A DNA stretch of 40,970 nt from Sergeia podlipaevii (GCA_030849805.1 JASANZ010002062.1:1-40970), one strand, 5' to 3'; counted from the first letter of the stretch, positions 9,774 to 20,425 are shown. Notes: generated by a model not told the origin, from the letters alone. Program-made: numbers and translations.

Positions 9774-12241
9774 ATAACGAAACCCCTTAAATAATAGAAA
9801 AATAGAAAAGCAAGTAAGAAAGTACGGTGAAAAGGAAATATATATATATAGAATCAAGTATATGCGTCGCAAGCTGTGTGCGTGTGTGAGTGTGAGCTTG
9901 TGTAGTGTCTAATGATAATGCTCTCCGCAATATACGTAGATTCCTAAAAGTCAACCAAGAAAGATCCTACCGAGTGCCTCCCTAAAACTATTTTCTTTTC
10001 GTATAAGAAAAAAAAGTCCTTTCCGTCTATTGAGTGTTGTTGTTGTTGAAATTTGTGGTGATGGTTGTCGTTAGCTTGTTTTTTTTTTGTTTTGCTTATA
10101 GATGATGTGCCCTCTCCTCCCTCGCTCCCTTTTCCTGTGCCCGGATAAAAAAAAAAAAAAAGAAAGAATGAACAAATAAAGTGGCCAAGTACAACTGCAG
10201 CCTATATGAATAGGTGAGGTGCCTGAAAAGTGTCGAGGAGGAGTAGGAGAACAAGAAAAAGAAGGGAAAAAAAAATGAAACTTTCAGAAAAAAAACTTCA
10301 AGCCTATTCAATCTTCTCGCGATTTATCTCTCTGCGTGTGTGTGTGTTTGTGTATGTGCGTGTATTCTTGATAAGGAGAAAGGAAAGACACAAAGAGCAA
10401 AAAAAAAAAAAAAAAAAATATAGAAACCCAACTTGAGCTTCACTCAATACGCACTCTCTCTTTGCCTTTGTTCAGAGCAAGAGAGAGAGAGAGAGAGAGA
10501 GAGAAGAGAAGAAACAAGAAGAAGAAGAGGAAGAAGAGCTTGTGTATACTATGTGTCCCTACAACACGTGGTCGCGGGCTTTCTCCTTTTCTTTTAAACT
10601 ATATTCTTTTTTTCTGTATAGGTTTATACAAATATGTATGTACTATATATATACTACTTAAAAGAGACCAGAGAAAAGAGGACGAAGAGGGAGGGAGGAG
10701 GGGGGAGAAAGGAGAATTACAAATAGGCAAAAGAATATAAAAATAAGAAAATGTCATCCCCCTGGGGAGCTATAGTGTGTTCTCAGAGGGGGGGAGGAGA
10801 CTGAGATACATACATACATACATACACATAGATAGATAGAGAGATATGCCCATCAGTTTCCAGTCACAAGGCTCATATATATGTATATCAAATCTCAATG
10901 ATAATGTACAAAAAAAAAGAAAGAAAGTGTCACCCTTCCTTCCTTTGCATTCGTTACAAACATCATTTTTTCGTTTGTGTGTGTGTTTGTTCTTGTTATT
11001 TCAGTAGTCTAATATGCATATGCATATATATAAACAAAAATATAGAAACAGAAGAAGATACAGATGACTATAGCTTTTCTGTGAGTATGTAGTACAATGA
11101 AAAAGAAAAAAATGCCAATGCTTGTATACAGTGAAGTCTTGCCGTACAGTACAATATGTATGTATATGTATTAAATTTGAATTATGCAATCTATTCTCGC
11201 TCTCTTTTCTCTGTCTTTCTTTCCCTCCTTGTCTTTAAAAAAAAAGTCACGCGCAAACAAAAATAATGGCCTTTCTAAAATGTATGGCCTTGAATAAAAC
11301 GCTTTTGGCTTCCTTTCCCTTTTTGTTTCTTCTTCTCATTTTTTTTTATATTTTCGCTGTTGAAGGAGGAAAGATAAAGAGCAAAGATTGCATCAACGTG
11401 TAGCAGACATAGCTTAGAGAACGAAAAAAAAAGAAGATTTAATAACAAAAAGAGGGGGATCTAGAATATATATATATATATATGTATATTATACACCAAA
11501 AAAGAAAAAAAGAAAAAAAAAGAATCACGCACAGCGCTCGCTAACGCATGTCGTTCAGATGCCTCCTCAATCTCTCTCTCTATTTCTTCCTCTCTCTCTC
11601 CTTCCCTTCCTTACACAGGCATTTAAAAAAAAAAAAAAAAACACTCCTCCAAGTGGATTCCTTCCCCTTTTTCTTTCTCTTTAAAATCATCAAAAAGGTG
11701 AGAGAGCATGCACAATAAATGGTTTCAAAAAAAAAAAAAAAGAGTAATGTACGTATTTTTCTATATTTTCTCTGTATAAGTCATCACACAAGTAGCAAAA
11801 CCAAAAAGAAAAGATAAAAGAAAGACGGAGTACATAGCAAAATTATATATATAACAAGAAGTGATATATTCTATCTGAGCACTTCTTTTTCTTTCTTTTG
11901 GCTGATAAAATGGCGTCAATATAAAGGAAATTTCCGTACCCGGTACCAACGTCTCAATACAGCCCAAAAGAAAAAAATAATGTTGTGTAAAAAAATTATA
12001 TATATATATATATATAGTGTTTGATCATACAAGAAAAAAAAAAAAGTTATATCTCTCTGTACAGCACACATACAAACACAAAAGAAAGAAATAAACTTGC
12101 CTTCTTCTTTTTCTAAAGGAACGCTAAGAGGGGCCACTATAAATAAGCATATATTTGTGTAAGAGTTTGTGGACAGGGAGGTATGCACGCGTACGCTCTC
12201 CCTTTTACTTTTATTTTTCATTCTCTCTCTCTCTTCCTTCC
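9774..12241. other. Spacer upstream of the kinase gene
   Basis: About 2.5 kb of AT-rich DNA containing the presumed 3' UTR of the Ser-rich gene ending at 12242. It holds (GA)12 at 10481-10504, a TACA run at about 10807-10824, TA runs near 11470 and 12000-12015, and many A-runs. Plus-strand pyrimidine blocks (GA-rich in the transcript) lie near 11185-11235 and 11565-11620. Frames in it translate repeats. I see no tRNA or snoRNA signature, though AT-rich small RNAs could be missed by eye. Confidence 0.7.
10481..10504. repeat. (GA)12 microsatellite
   Basis: Twelve perfect GA units in the spacer upstream of the kinase gene, read as (TC)12 in the transcript. Confidence 0.92.
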
Positions 12242-15200
12242 TCATTGGTTAAGCAGCGTGCTCGTGCGCAAGGAAGGTTCCCGTGGGGTGGAGGAAGTAG
12301 GTCGCTTGCCACTAACAGACCTGCTAGAGTCCGCATTCTCCTTGCCCGTCAACACAGCAGGGCGTGCTTGTGGCTCCTCTGCCTCCTCCATCTCATTCTT
12401 GTTTCGCTGCTGTTGCGAGGAAGAAGAAGAAGAAGAAGAAGAAGGGAAAGGTAGTCGTGGCTCAGCAGAGGCCGCGAGTCCTGCCACAGACTGTGTGAAC
12501 TGGTTGATCGTGACGCTCATGCCTTGCAACTGCATCGCAGTCGTCATCACGGTGGCGCTGAGGGAGTCCGGTAGTGTGAAGCCGGATCCGCCCTCCAGCG
12601 TGGCATCTAAGCCGCTGCGTTCAGGGGCGTCACTGCGCGCCATGCAGGTGTGAACCATATCGTCCTCGTCCTCATCATCGGCGCCATCACTGCTGTCACT
12701 GTCGCTCTCGCTGTCGCCCACATTTATCACAATCGACGCGCCAGACACCTCTTGCTGCTTCTGCGTCTGCTGAGGGGGATGAGCATCCCCCAGTCTAGTG
12801 TCTCGGACAGCAGACGGTGCGGGAGAGGGAGGCAGCGTTGGCGCGGTGTGAGAAGGGAGGTTCACTGAACAGTCCGGGTTGATAGTGAGGGGTGACCACG
12901 GGAGGAATACGCTCGTGTCGGGCTTCTGTGTGGTGGTGCGGCGCTGAGTGTTGTTGAAGCCACCATGGCCAGCAGCAAGAGCAGCAGCAGCATTGTCCTC
13001 CTCGTCCTTTATCTCACTAATAGCACCAGTGGCGATACTGACCGACTGCGCAGGCGTTTCCAGGAACTCCTTGATATCGTTCGTGCGCACCCACCCCATC
13101 GAAGACGCGCACGAGTTGTCGCTGATCGTTGTATTTGTGCTTGCGGTAGGAACAGAAACGGAGTCAAAAAGGTCCATGTGATGTTGCTGCTGCCGACTGC
13201 TGCTGTTGTTGCCCTTAGCGTGGCCCTTGCTGTGGTGGTTGTTGTTGTTATTGTTGTTATTGTGTGATGGCACGTGAGTCTTGTTTGCCTTCGTCGGCAG
13301 CACCCCTCTTGATGCGTGGTGCATCAGGCGCAGGCTGCCGCTGTTGCTGGTGGTATTGGCGTTGCTAAAGCTGCCCGCCATGAAAAGCTGTCCACGCGTG
13401 ACGGGCAGGCCCGCGCTCGCTGAAGACAAGGATGCTGAAGACATGTTCGTTGGAAAATGTCGTGTCGCCGTCGGACCAGCGGAGGGACGCTTGCAGTATG
13501 TCGTGCGAAAGCTGTTGTTAGCCAAACGCGCGCTGCGGTCACCTGCGCTGTTGCTGCCTCCGCCTCCAGCGCCGAGCGCGGTCACCGAGGACATAGTGGA
13601 GGCGGTCATTGAGGTGATGGTTGCCGTCGTCGTCGTCGTCGTGCCAGTGGAGACACGCCTGCTGTAGAACTGCTGTCTCTGCTGTTGGGCCGCAAAGTGT
13701 GCGCGTACGATGGCGTTCGCACCAACCACGATTGGTACTGGATGAGCCACCGCACCCGACGCGAGGGAGTCGCGTTCGCTCACACCGGAAGCGGTCAGAG
13801 GCAGGCTCATGGAGGTGTCCGTTACATAGTACTCTGCCATGATGGAGCTGTGCTGCATGGACATGCTCGTGAGCAGCGAGGAAGGTCCGATGAAGTCGTC
13901 CTGTTGCTGCCGCTGGTGGTGCTGCAGCTGACTACCCACAGAGTAGCTAAGAAGACTTTCACCGCAACGAGATGGACTGTTCTCTCGCTGAGCCGACTCT
14001 TCAGCGGTTTCAGGAGCAATCGGCGCCGGCGAGCTCCGTCCCCCGGTCTTGCCGTTCGGGGAGCAAAGTACCGTCGAGGCGGAGGATGTCGTGGAGCAGG
14101 CGCTCATGCACAGCGGTGTACCAGGTGGCAAGCTGTCACGCCAGCGCGTGGATGACGGAGAGCCCAAACGCTGCTGTGGTGGGTTCCAGTTAGACATCGA
14201 GAGAGACGACCAGTTCAGGCGGCGCTGGATGCTGTCCACCGTGGACACAGAGACGCCGCTGATGGACATGGATTGGTCTGCTCGAGAAAGGCTTCCCTCA
14301 CGTAACGGCTGCGCAAATTCATCTTCTTCGCTGCCCACCGTGTCGTCGTCCCTCCTGTCGCCGTCCTCTTCGCGCGCAGCAGCAGCGCTGTAGTGGTTGC
14401 GGCGCGGTGCTGTCCTGTGGGGAGCGTTCGGAATTGGAGAAGATCCCCCGCGGCCGAAATCGTAGTCCGTGCTTCTTCGCATGAAGTCGGGGGTGCCCAG
14501 CTGCACCGGCATCCAGCCCATGCTGGTGATGTCGTCAGGCGTCATAGCGACCGATGAATTCGGCACCACGCGCACGCGAGCAGGGCGGCCCTCGCGATCC
14601 GCCTTGGCCTCACGCAGTCTCAGTTCAGGCGAGCCTACCTGAGACTGATCAAGCGGCGTCACAGGCAGCGGGGACTCTCCGCCGTATGTGCTCCTTCTCA
14701 CAGAAGCACCGGAGGAGAGGGCAACAGGGTGAAAGATAAGGGAGGAGGCCGCCTCTGAAAATCCGTCGCAGCGTGATGTCGCCTGTGAGCGCTGCTGCTG
14801 GCCAGTAGGGCGTGCGCTGCAGCTGAGAAGCAGTGTCTGATCAAACACAAAACTCCCGTTTGCGAGAGAGAAGGACATGCCGAGACGGTCATCGGCGCCA
14901 TCGGTGCGAGAGGGAGCCTGCGAGCGGGCGTTCTGCAGCACCACACGAGTGATGGTGGGCTGAGGTGCAGTCAAGTTCACGCTTGCGCTGGCCTCCATGG
15001 CAGCGATGGCGGGGTTAATGCCAGGAGATGCACTGAGCGACATGGAGGCGTCGTCTACGCGACCTGGGTGGGACTCGCACCGCAATCGTTCCTGATGCGG
15101 CATGGGTGTGCTGCTCGGTGTGCACGGCACAGGTGAGGCGGTAGTTGCCAAGCGAGCAGCACGGCGCTGGCTGCCCTCGAGGCTCTGCGCGAGCAGTATC

Positions 15201-16273
15201 GTCTGTCCAAGTAGGTAGCTGCCATCTAGCTGCGGCGACGCGTCAGCGAGGAAGGCAGTGCCATCGTGGTAGTCAATGAACACGTACTCATTGTTCATGG
15301 AAGCCTCCACCTGCGCGTGTGCAGCGTCCATATCGAGATTCTCACCAAACGTAGGGCGGGCTGCACGTGGAAGAGGCGACGATGATGCGGCTTCCTTGGG
15401 TTTGCAGGCAATCGGTGAGGCGTTCTCCTCTTCGTACTGGCCACCTGCCGCCGCCGTAGCGGGAGCGCGACGGCAGCGACGACTGCCACCACCGAGACGC
15501 TCGCTGGTATCAAAGAAATTCGTGGCTTGCATAGTCAATAAAATTTCCTCGCTATCGTCACCTGGTTCACTTGGGGAAACCAGCATTTCAGTGGCCTCCA
15601 CCATGTTCTCACCCCGCTGCTCAAGGTCCTCTTCATCCGCTGCAAGACCTCGACCGGCTCGACCATTCACCGACGTAGGCGACGGGGGTGGTTGGGCGAT
15701 TGGGGAGGCGTCCTCAGAAAAGCCCTGGGTCCGTGGAAGAAAGAAACGAGTCGCGCCAAGCCCGATCTGTGGGGACGCAACGCTGCCCTCACCAATGCAC
15801 TCGTCCTCAGTGGCCATGCTCCCTGCAAAAATACCGTTGTCGTCGCCAATGTCCACCTCACTCTCACAGTCCACTACTTCACGGCATGGCCGGCCGCTCT
15901 GACGCTCCATCCTCGATGCGTCATCCTCCTCCTCCTCCTCCCTCTCTTTGTCTCCGCCGTTGTTCTTTCGTTTGTCCATCTCATGAGCGTTTGCGCAGTA
16001 GCCGCTTTTGAAGAATACCCCGGACGGTGTTTGTGAACCCTCAACGCCAGAAGTGTTAGAGCGGGAGTAAGGGACGGTGGTCTTATCCGCGGATGTTATT
16101 GGCTGAGACTCCTCGTTGCTACCCACGTTCTCGCTTGCTTGATCATACGCCGCTGCCCCTATGGGCTTGCGGGGTGGTGGGGAGGCGCCATCGATCGTCG
16201 TGATGGATGCACACATTGCACGAGCGTGCATGAACTCATTGACTGTTGTGTCAAAGTTGGTTACACTCTCCAT
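12242..16273 (-). CDS. Large Ser-rich disordered protein with KEN box and SUMO-interaction-like motif
   Basis: This is a 1343-residue protein of no family I recognise. It is Ser/Thr/Pro-rich with many SP and TP sites, low-complexity runs (Asn near 1004-1014, Ser near 1277-1287, Gln, Thr) and no visible globular enzyme domain or membrane segment. Near 1179-1186 it reads ASIVINVGDSESDSDSSD and continues acidic, which resembles a SUMO-interaction motif. A KEN tripeptide (1311-1313) lies in a Ser-rich basic tail, as in APC/C degrons. Two short look-alike segments, DGSYLLGQTILLAQS (about 347) and NGSFVFDQTLLLSC (about 471), and two SMGW segments suggest degenerate internal repeats. Motif functions are inference. 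The start is the first ATG after the likely acceptor at 16419. The stop is TGA. Confidence 0.88.
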   Translation of the reverse strand: MESVTNFDTTVNEFMHARAMCASITTIDGASPPPRKPIGAAAYDQASENVGSNEESQPITSADKTTVPYSRSNTSGVEGSQTPSGVFFKSGYCANAHEMDKRKNNGGDKEREEEEEDDASRMERQSGRPCREVVDCESEVDIGDDNGIFAGSMATEDECIGEGSVASPQIGLGATRFFLPRTQGFSEDASPIAQPPPSPTSVNGRAGRGLAADEEDLEQRGENMVEATEMLVSPSEPGDDSEEILLTMQATNFFDTSERLGGGSRRCRRAPATAAAGGQYEEENASPIACKPKEAASSSPLPRAARPTFGENLDMDAAHAQVEASMNNEYVFIDYHDGTAFLADASPQLDGSYLLGQTILLAQSLEGSQRRAARLATTASPVPCTPSSTPMPHQERLRCESHPGRVDDASMSLSASPGINPAIAAMEASASVNLTAPQPTITRVVLQNARSQAPSRTDGADDRLGMSFSLANGSFVFDQTLLLSCSARPTGQQQRSQATSRCDGFSEAASSLIFHPVALSSGASVRRSTYGGESPLPVTPLDQSQVGSPELRLREAKADREGRPARVRVVPNSSVAMTPDDITSMGWMPVQLGTPDFMRRSTDYDFGRGGSSPIPNAPHRTAPRRNHYSAAAAREEDGDRRDDDTVGSEEDEFAQPLREGSLSRADQSMSISGVSVSTVDSIQRRLNWSSLSMSNWNPPQQRLGSPSSTRWRDSLPPGTPLCMSACSTTSSASTVLCSPNGKTGGRSSPAPIAPETAEESAQRENSPSRCGESLLSYSVGSQLQHHQRQQQDDFIGPSSLLTSMSMQHSSIMAEYYVTDTSMSLPLTASGVSERDSLASGAVAHPVPIVVGANAIVRAHFAAQQQRQQFYSRRVSTGTTTTTTATITSMTASTMSSVTALGAGGGGSNSAGDRSARLANNSFRTTYCKRPSAGPTATRHFPTNMSSASLSSASAGLPVTRGQLFMAGSFSNANTTSNSGSLRLMHHASRGVLPTKANKTHVPSHNNNNNNNNHHSKGHAKGNNSSSRQQQHHMDLFDSVSVPTASTNTTISDNSCASSMGWVRTNDIKEFLETPAQSVSIATGAISEIKDEEDNAAAALAAGHGGFNNTQRRTTTQKPDTSVFLPWSPLTINPDCSVNLPSHTAPTLPPSPAPSAVRDTRLGDAHPPQQTQKQQEVSGASIVINVGDSESDSDSSDGADDEDEDDMVHTCMARSDAPERSGLDATLEGGSGFTLPDSLSATVMTTAMQLQGMSVTINQFTQSVAGLAASAEPRLPFPSSSSSSSSSQQQRNKNEMEEAEEPQARPAVLTGKENADSSRSVSGKRPTSSTPREPSLRTSTLLNQ

Positions 16274-16303
16274 CTTGCAAAATCTTCTTTAAAGCAAAGG
16301 AGA

Positions 16304-16336
16304 TTATCTATCTATCTATATATATATATATATATA
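16304..16336. repeat. TATC/TA microsatellite in the 5' UTR
   Basis: TATC units pass into about ten TA units just upstream of the Ser-rich protein start at 16273, probably within its 5' UTR. Confidence 0.85.
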
Positions 16337-16418
16337 GATATAGATGCAGTGCGTCTTCTAAATATCCCTATTGGCAATGTTAATTACAACTGCAGAAGCG
16401 CCCAAAAATAAACAAATC

Positions 16419-16490
16419 TAAAGAGCGTATATAGTTAAGATAATACAATGAAAAAAAAAACAGGTGAAGGTACAAAAAAAAAAAAAAAAA
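16419..16490 (-). promoter_or_regulatory. Candidate trans-splice acceptor for the 1343-residue protein
   Basis: Two sense-strand T-runs (about 16489-16472 and 16459-16450) are followed after some 30 nt by CTCTTTAG with AG at 16420-16419. That choice gives a 145-nt 5' UTR with no upstream ATG. A second AG occurs within CTGCAG at 16391-16396, so the exact site is uncertain. Confidence 0.45.
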
Positions 16491-17585
16491 TCTAACGGAA
16501 AGAAAAAGGAGGGAGAGTAAGTTAAATACGATTATATAAGTGCCTTTTTTTCTTCTGTTTTCTTCTTTCGAAACAAAAGTGAGGAGAAGAAATACAGAAG
16601 CACGTCTACAACGTAGAATACAAATAGATTTATACTTTAAAGAAAGTGCCTTGAGAAGCTAACTTAATGTTTTTTCTAAAATCTTGACTTCTGTGTGGAT
16701 GTGTGTTTTCCGCACGTTTCGTCTTGAGCAAAAAAAAAAGGAGGAAATAAAAGAAGAAATAAAATTGCGTTTGCAGAAGGAAATATATATATGAGGTAAA
16801 ACCAAAGTGAAAGTAAAGAAAAAAATGAAATGAAATTGCTCCCTTGTATTTCATGTTTCTATTTTTTATAAAAGGAAAGGGAAGTGTGTGTTGAAGATAG
16901 TTTTGTATGGCACAATTGATAAGAAATAAAAATTGAAATTAAAAAATTAAAAAGAAAGAAAATAACGTGATGGTACAAGATAAAAACAATGATAATCTAA
17001 GGACAAAAAAAAAAAATCAGCATGATGACAGCAATAAAAACTCATTCCTCCACCTCCTTTTTCTTCTTCATCATCTCGCCATCTAAATTTGCCCTTGAAA
17101 CGAGCACAAACACACGAGAGAGAGAAAGAGAAAATGAAAGACAAGAACGCTGTGAGTAATAATAAACAAAAGAAAAAAACTTTTCATATATATGCTCTAA
17201 TTTGCTCTTCTTTTGCTTCTCCCCCCCCCCCCATCTTACTTTTTTCTAATTTTTGAAATAGCGAGATGCGAAGAGAAAGAAAGAGAAGAAAAGGAAAGGG
17301 GAGAGCAATCACGCAAATGCATACATACAGATGTATATAGCGCTTTGCATGGCGCCACTCATAACGTGTTCTATGATGCTAACACAAACAGTAAAAAGAA
17401 AATAATAATAATAATAATATATATCGCAAAAGAACATATACCCACAAAAATAAAAAAAAGATAAGGAAGAAGAAAAGCACGAGTTTGCGGTAAATGGTAT
17501 AGCTAACAACGTGTATTGAGTAACAGGCAAAAAGTAAGCAGCCCTCTTTTGTATAAAAACCCCTCTGAGCGGGGCTCTCAGTCTC
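16491..17585. other. Spacer between the two Ser-rich genes
   Basis: About 1.1 kb of AT-rich DNA holding the 3' UTR of the gene ending at 17586. It has A-runs, a C12 run at 17221-17232 and an AAT/TAA run near 17401-17420. No gene seen. Confidence 0.7.
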
Positions 17586-20378
17586 TCAATGGTCAACCAT
17601 CCTCTGACGCCGCTGTCGCTCTGCGATGAGCTCTGCTGGCGCCAAGCTCCTCTCTCGCATCGGTGGTGAGGCGTCGCGTAGTCCTACGTTGAAAGATGTA
17701 CCAGTACCTAAGTCATGCGCGTGTGCATCAGAAAAGTGGGCGATTTCCTTCGGTGTATACTTCGCAGGAAGCCCGTGTGCATCATCATCATCCTCGCCTG
17801 CCACTAGCTCTGCCAGTAGTTGTATGCCTTCAGTCCCTCCGTGCTGCACAAGATCCATGGCATGCTGCGAAGTACATAACAATCTGCGCCGGTGCTCCTC
17901 GAAATGCAACGCGCGGGCCACATCTGCATCTGCAGCTTCGTCTTCTACCTCTTGACGGAGATAGCTAACTTGATCGATCTGAGGCTCATCGTCTGCTGCA
18001 GAACAGGCGGAAAGAGTACTCAGGCGACCTTCCATCTCCTTAGGACTGCCAGGGGTGCTGTCATCGTCGTTGGTGTCATCGCTGAAGATGCGGCGCGTCA
18101 TGGCGCCACTCTCCGCACAGTCAAGCAGAAGGGTTGCGTCGTGATTCTGCACTATCGGCGCGGAGCCCTCTGAAAAGAAACCATCACTAGTAGTGTCAGC
18201 ATCCTCACCTTCGTGATCGTTGTCAAATTCGCAAAATCGCACCGAGCGACCACGTGTGGGCCGCTTTACAGCAGAACTTGTAAGAGAGCTCGGCGGAGAG
18301 CTAGGTAACTGCTGCGGTAGCGCCGTGGCGCGTGAGCGTGATGCCACGATAGCACTGTTCCAGCTACTATCGCTATCCTCCTCTCTTCTTCCCTCCACAT
18401 TGACCAGGTCATACGGTGTAGGGCTCTGCGGCTGATAGCCGGAGGTTGATTCACAAAGACTGTACGCGCCGCTGCTATTCAGCTGATGTGATGCAACACG
18501 CATGGGGGTGGTGTGACGCATGTCGAATGCCCCTCTGACTAGAGCTTCTATGTCCTGCTCTCCGCCCCTCTCATCGCCATCATCGCGGGCCACCGACGGT
18601 GACGCAGCACGGCGGCGACGATACTGAACAGAGAGCAGCGCGTGACCATCTGAGGCGTCACTTGGACTCCAGTGGGATGGCTGAGAAGAAAGCACGCGTG
18701 ACAGTGACCCCACGTGGTCCTCGATACGATGTCGCTTTGAGGTTTCACTCTCGGCGTCCCCCTCCACAGTGCCCCCACAGCTCGGAGACATGGCAGCAGA
18801 AGGGTTATGATGATAGTGGTGTGGAGAGTGATGGTGGTGCTGCTGTTGCATCCCAACCCGCGCCGCCGCCCGTGCCAGCATGGTCGCCGCCGACTCCATC
18901 GCAGAAGAAGAAGCAAACGAGGCTCGTCTCGATGCTCCCTCCTCGCCCACCGCCACAAAACCCCCACGAAGGCCGTCGTCGCCCCTTCTGCCAACGCTAC
19001 CACTGCTGCATGAGTCGCTGCTCCACCCTGCGCCATCCGTGGTGCCTCCACTGAACGCAAGAGGCCCTACACTGGGGGAGCTGACCATACTATAGCTACC
19101 CCCCACCATCGAAAAAGAGGTAGCGGAGCCCCCAACACTATGATGTTGTTGCCACGCAAGAGGTGTCATGCACCTGCCGCTCTCGCTTCCTCTACTCCTG
19201 TTCATAAAGTCCGGTATAATGGATGTTGAGCACGAAGACCGGCTTCCAGCAGAGCATCGTGAAGGGCTATCTGACCTGTAAGAGGCCGCTAGAAGCGCTT
19301 CATCAAGAGAGACACCAGCACCGATGCCGCCGCGATGATGCATGCGAGAGGCATCCTCACCACCAGCAGGATTCATCATCCCTCCTCCTATAGAACTCGC
19401 AATTGTGCTTGGTGGGGTGCCGATGGTACCAGGAGCCTCCATGTCTGCCGGCAGCATACGGCCAGTGCGAGCAGCAGCCAGCTGCTGCGCCTCCGCTAGT
19501 AGTTGCGCCTCTTGTGGTGAGAACCCCAGCGGGACGGCAGCAGAACCTCCCGCCGCTGCTATCGGAGTAGTGCCTGAGGAGCTGTAGGCGGAGTAAAGAG
19601 GAGAAAACATTAGCGAGTTGCCTCCACTCGGAGGGCGGTGTAAAGAAACAAAATCAGCCCCGTCTCTCCCACTAAGAGAAGCATCGAGGCTCATGCTAGC
19701 AACGCTGGTGGTCCTGTCGACTGCGTCGTCTTCGTCTCCTTCTACCAGAAATCCGCCACTGGCGGTACGAGAAGGAAAGCCCCTGCTGCTGCTGACGCTT
19801 GTGCTTGTGGGGGACCGCCTCACCACACACCGCCGGCGCATCGGTGAGACAGGAGGAGTGCCTGACCCTCCCCCCTGGCCTTCCTCAATCACGTGCTGCA
19901 CGAGTGGGATGAGAGAGGCGGCGTACGAGGAGGCAAAAGAATCGCGGCGGGAATGTGAGGAGGTGCTGCGGGGCTGCTTCGTGGGACTCGCCGTGGGGGA
20001 GGCCCTCATCCAGTCTCGGGCAGTGTATCGAAGCGTCCCGCTGCTGCTGCTGCTGTGGTTGCCTTCGCCGCCCCCGCCGCCTCCACCGCCACTCAGTGAT
20101 TGAGCATGATGGTAACGGTGATTGGTATTCCCTTCTAGCAGGTCATCCTTGATCATACTATCGGTACTATGGCCAATAGCAATCTCTCTAAAGGATAGTG
20201 GAGAGCTGGCACTAGTGTTCTTGCTCGCCATGGCGCAATCACCGGTGGCACGGTCTATGAGAGCAGTACTTGGCCATCCAGCAGCGGTAGTGGTGCTGCT
20301 AGGAAAAAAACTCGTGCGCGTTGCTGAATAAGAGGCGTTTTGTAATGTATCTTCTCCTCCAGCAGGCGCGTTTTGCAT
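17586..20378 (-). CDS. Ser-rich disordered protein with RVxF-type motif
   Basis: This is a 930-residue protein of unknown family. It is Ser-rich and mostly low complexity, with a Gly run near residue 97, a His/Gln-rich patch near 515-530 and many SP/TP sites. RSVRF (711-715) followed by acidic residues fits the [RK]x[VI]xF protein phosphatase 1 docking pattern. The C-terminal 130 residues are less repetitive and acidic or charged (QVSYLRQEVEDEAADADVAR, then a helix-like ARALHFEEHRRR segment), and may be the best-conserved part. No signal peptide or membrane segment is visible. The start is the first ATG after a TAG acceptor at 20411, giving a 32-nt 5' UTR. The stop is TGA. PP1 binding is a motif-level guess. 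Confidence 0.88.
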   Translation of the reverse strand: MQNAPAGGEDTLQNASYSATRTSFFPSSTTTAAGWPSTALIDRATGDCAMASKNTSASSPLSFREIAIGHSTDSMIKDDLLEGNTNHRYHHAQSLSGGGGGGGGEGNHSSSSSGTLRYTARDWMRASPTASPTKQPRSTSSHSRRDSFASSYAASLIPLVQHVIEEGQGGGSGTPPVSPMRRRCVVRRSPTSTSVSSSRGFPSRTASGGFLVEGDEDDAVDRTTSVASMSLDASLSGRDGADFVSLHRPPSGGNSLMFSPLYSAYSSSGTTPIAAAGGSAAVPLGFSPQEAQLLAEAQQLAAARTGRMLPADMEAPGTIGTPPSTIASSIGGGMMNPAGGEDASRMHHRGGIGAGVSLDEALLAASYRSDSPSRCSAGSRSSCSTSIIPDFMNRSRGSESGRCMTPLAWQQHHSVGGSATSFSMVGGSYSMVSSPSVGPLAFSGGTTDGAGWSSDSCSSGSVGRRGDDGLRGGFVAVGEEGASRRASFASSSAMESAATMLARAAARVGMQQQHHHHSPHHYHHNPSAAMSPSCGGTVEGDAESETSKRHRIEDHVGSLSRVLSSQPSHWSPSDASDGHALLSVQYRRRRAASPSVARDDGDERGGEQDIEALVRGAFDMRHTTPMRVASHQLNSSGAYSLCESTSGYQPQSPTPYDLVNVEGRREEDSDSSWNSAIVASRSRATALPQQLPSSPPSSLTSSAVKRPTRGRSVRFCEFDNDHEGEDADTTSDGFFSEGSAPIVQNHDATLLLDCAESGAMTRRIFSDDTNDDDSTPGSPKEMEGRLSTLSACSAADDEPQIDQVSYLRQEVEDEAADADVARALHFEEHRRRLLCTSQHAMDLVQHGGTEGIQLLAELVAGEDDDDAHGLPAKYTPKEIAHFSDAHAHDLGTGTSFNVGLRDASPPMRERSLAPAELIAERQRRQRMVDH

Positions 20379-20410
20379 ATTTATTTATCTTATAGTTGAC
20401 TCTCTCTTTT

Positions 20411-20425
20411 CTAAAAAAAAAAACC
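20411..20425 (-). promoter_or_regulatory. Trans-splice acceptor for the 930-residue protein
   Basis: On the minus strand GG is followed by 11 T and then AG (20412-20411). The resulting 5' UTR would be 32 nt with no upstream ATG. The tract is short but sits close to the start codon. Confidence 0.6.
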
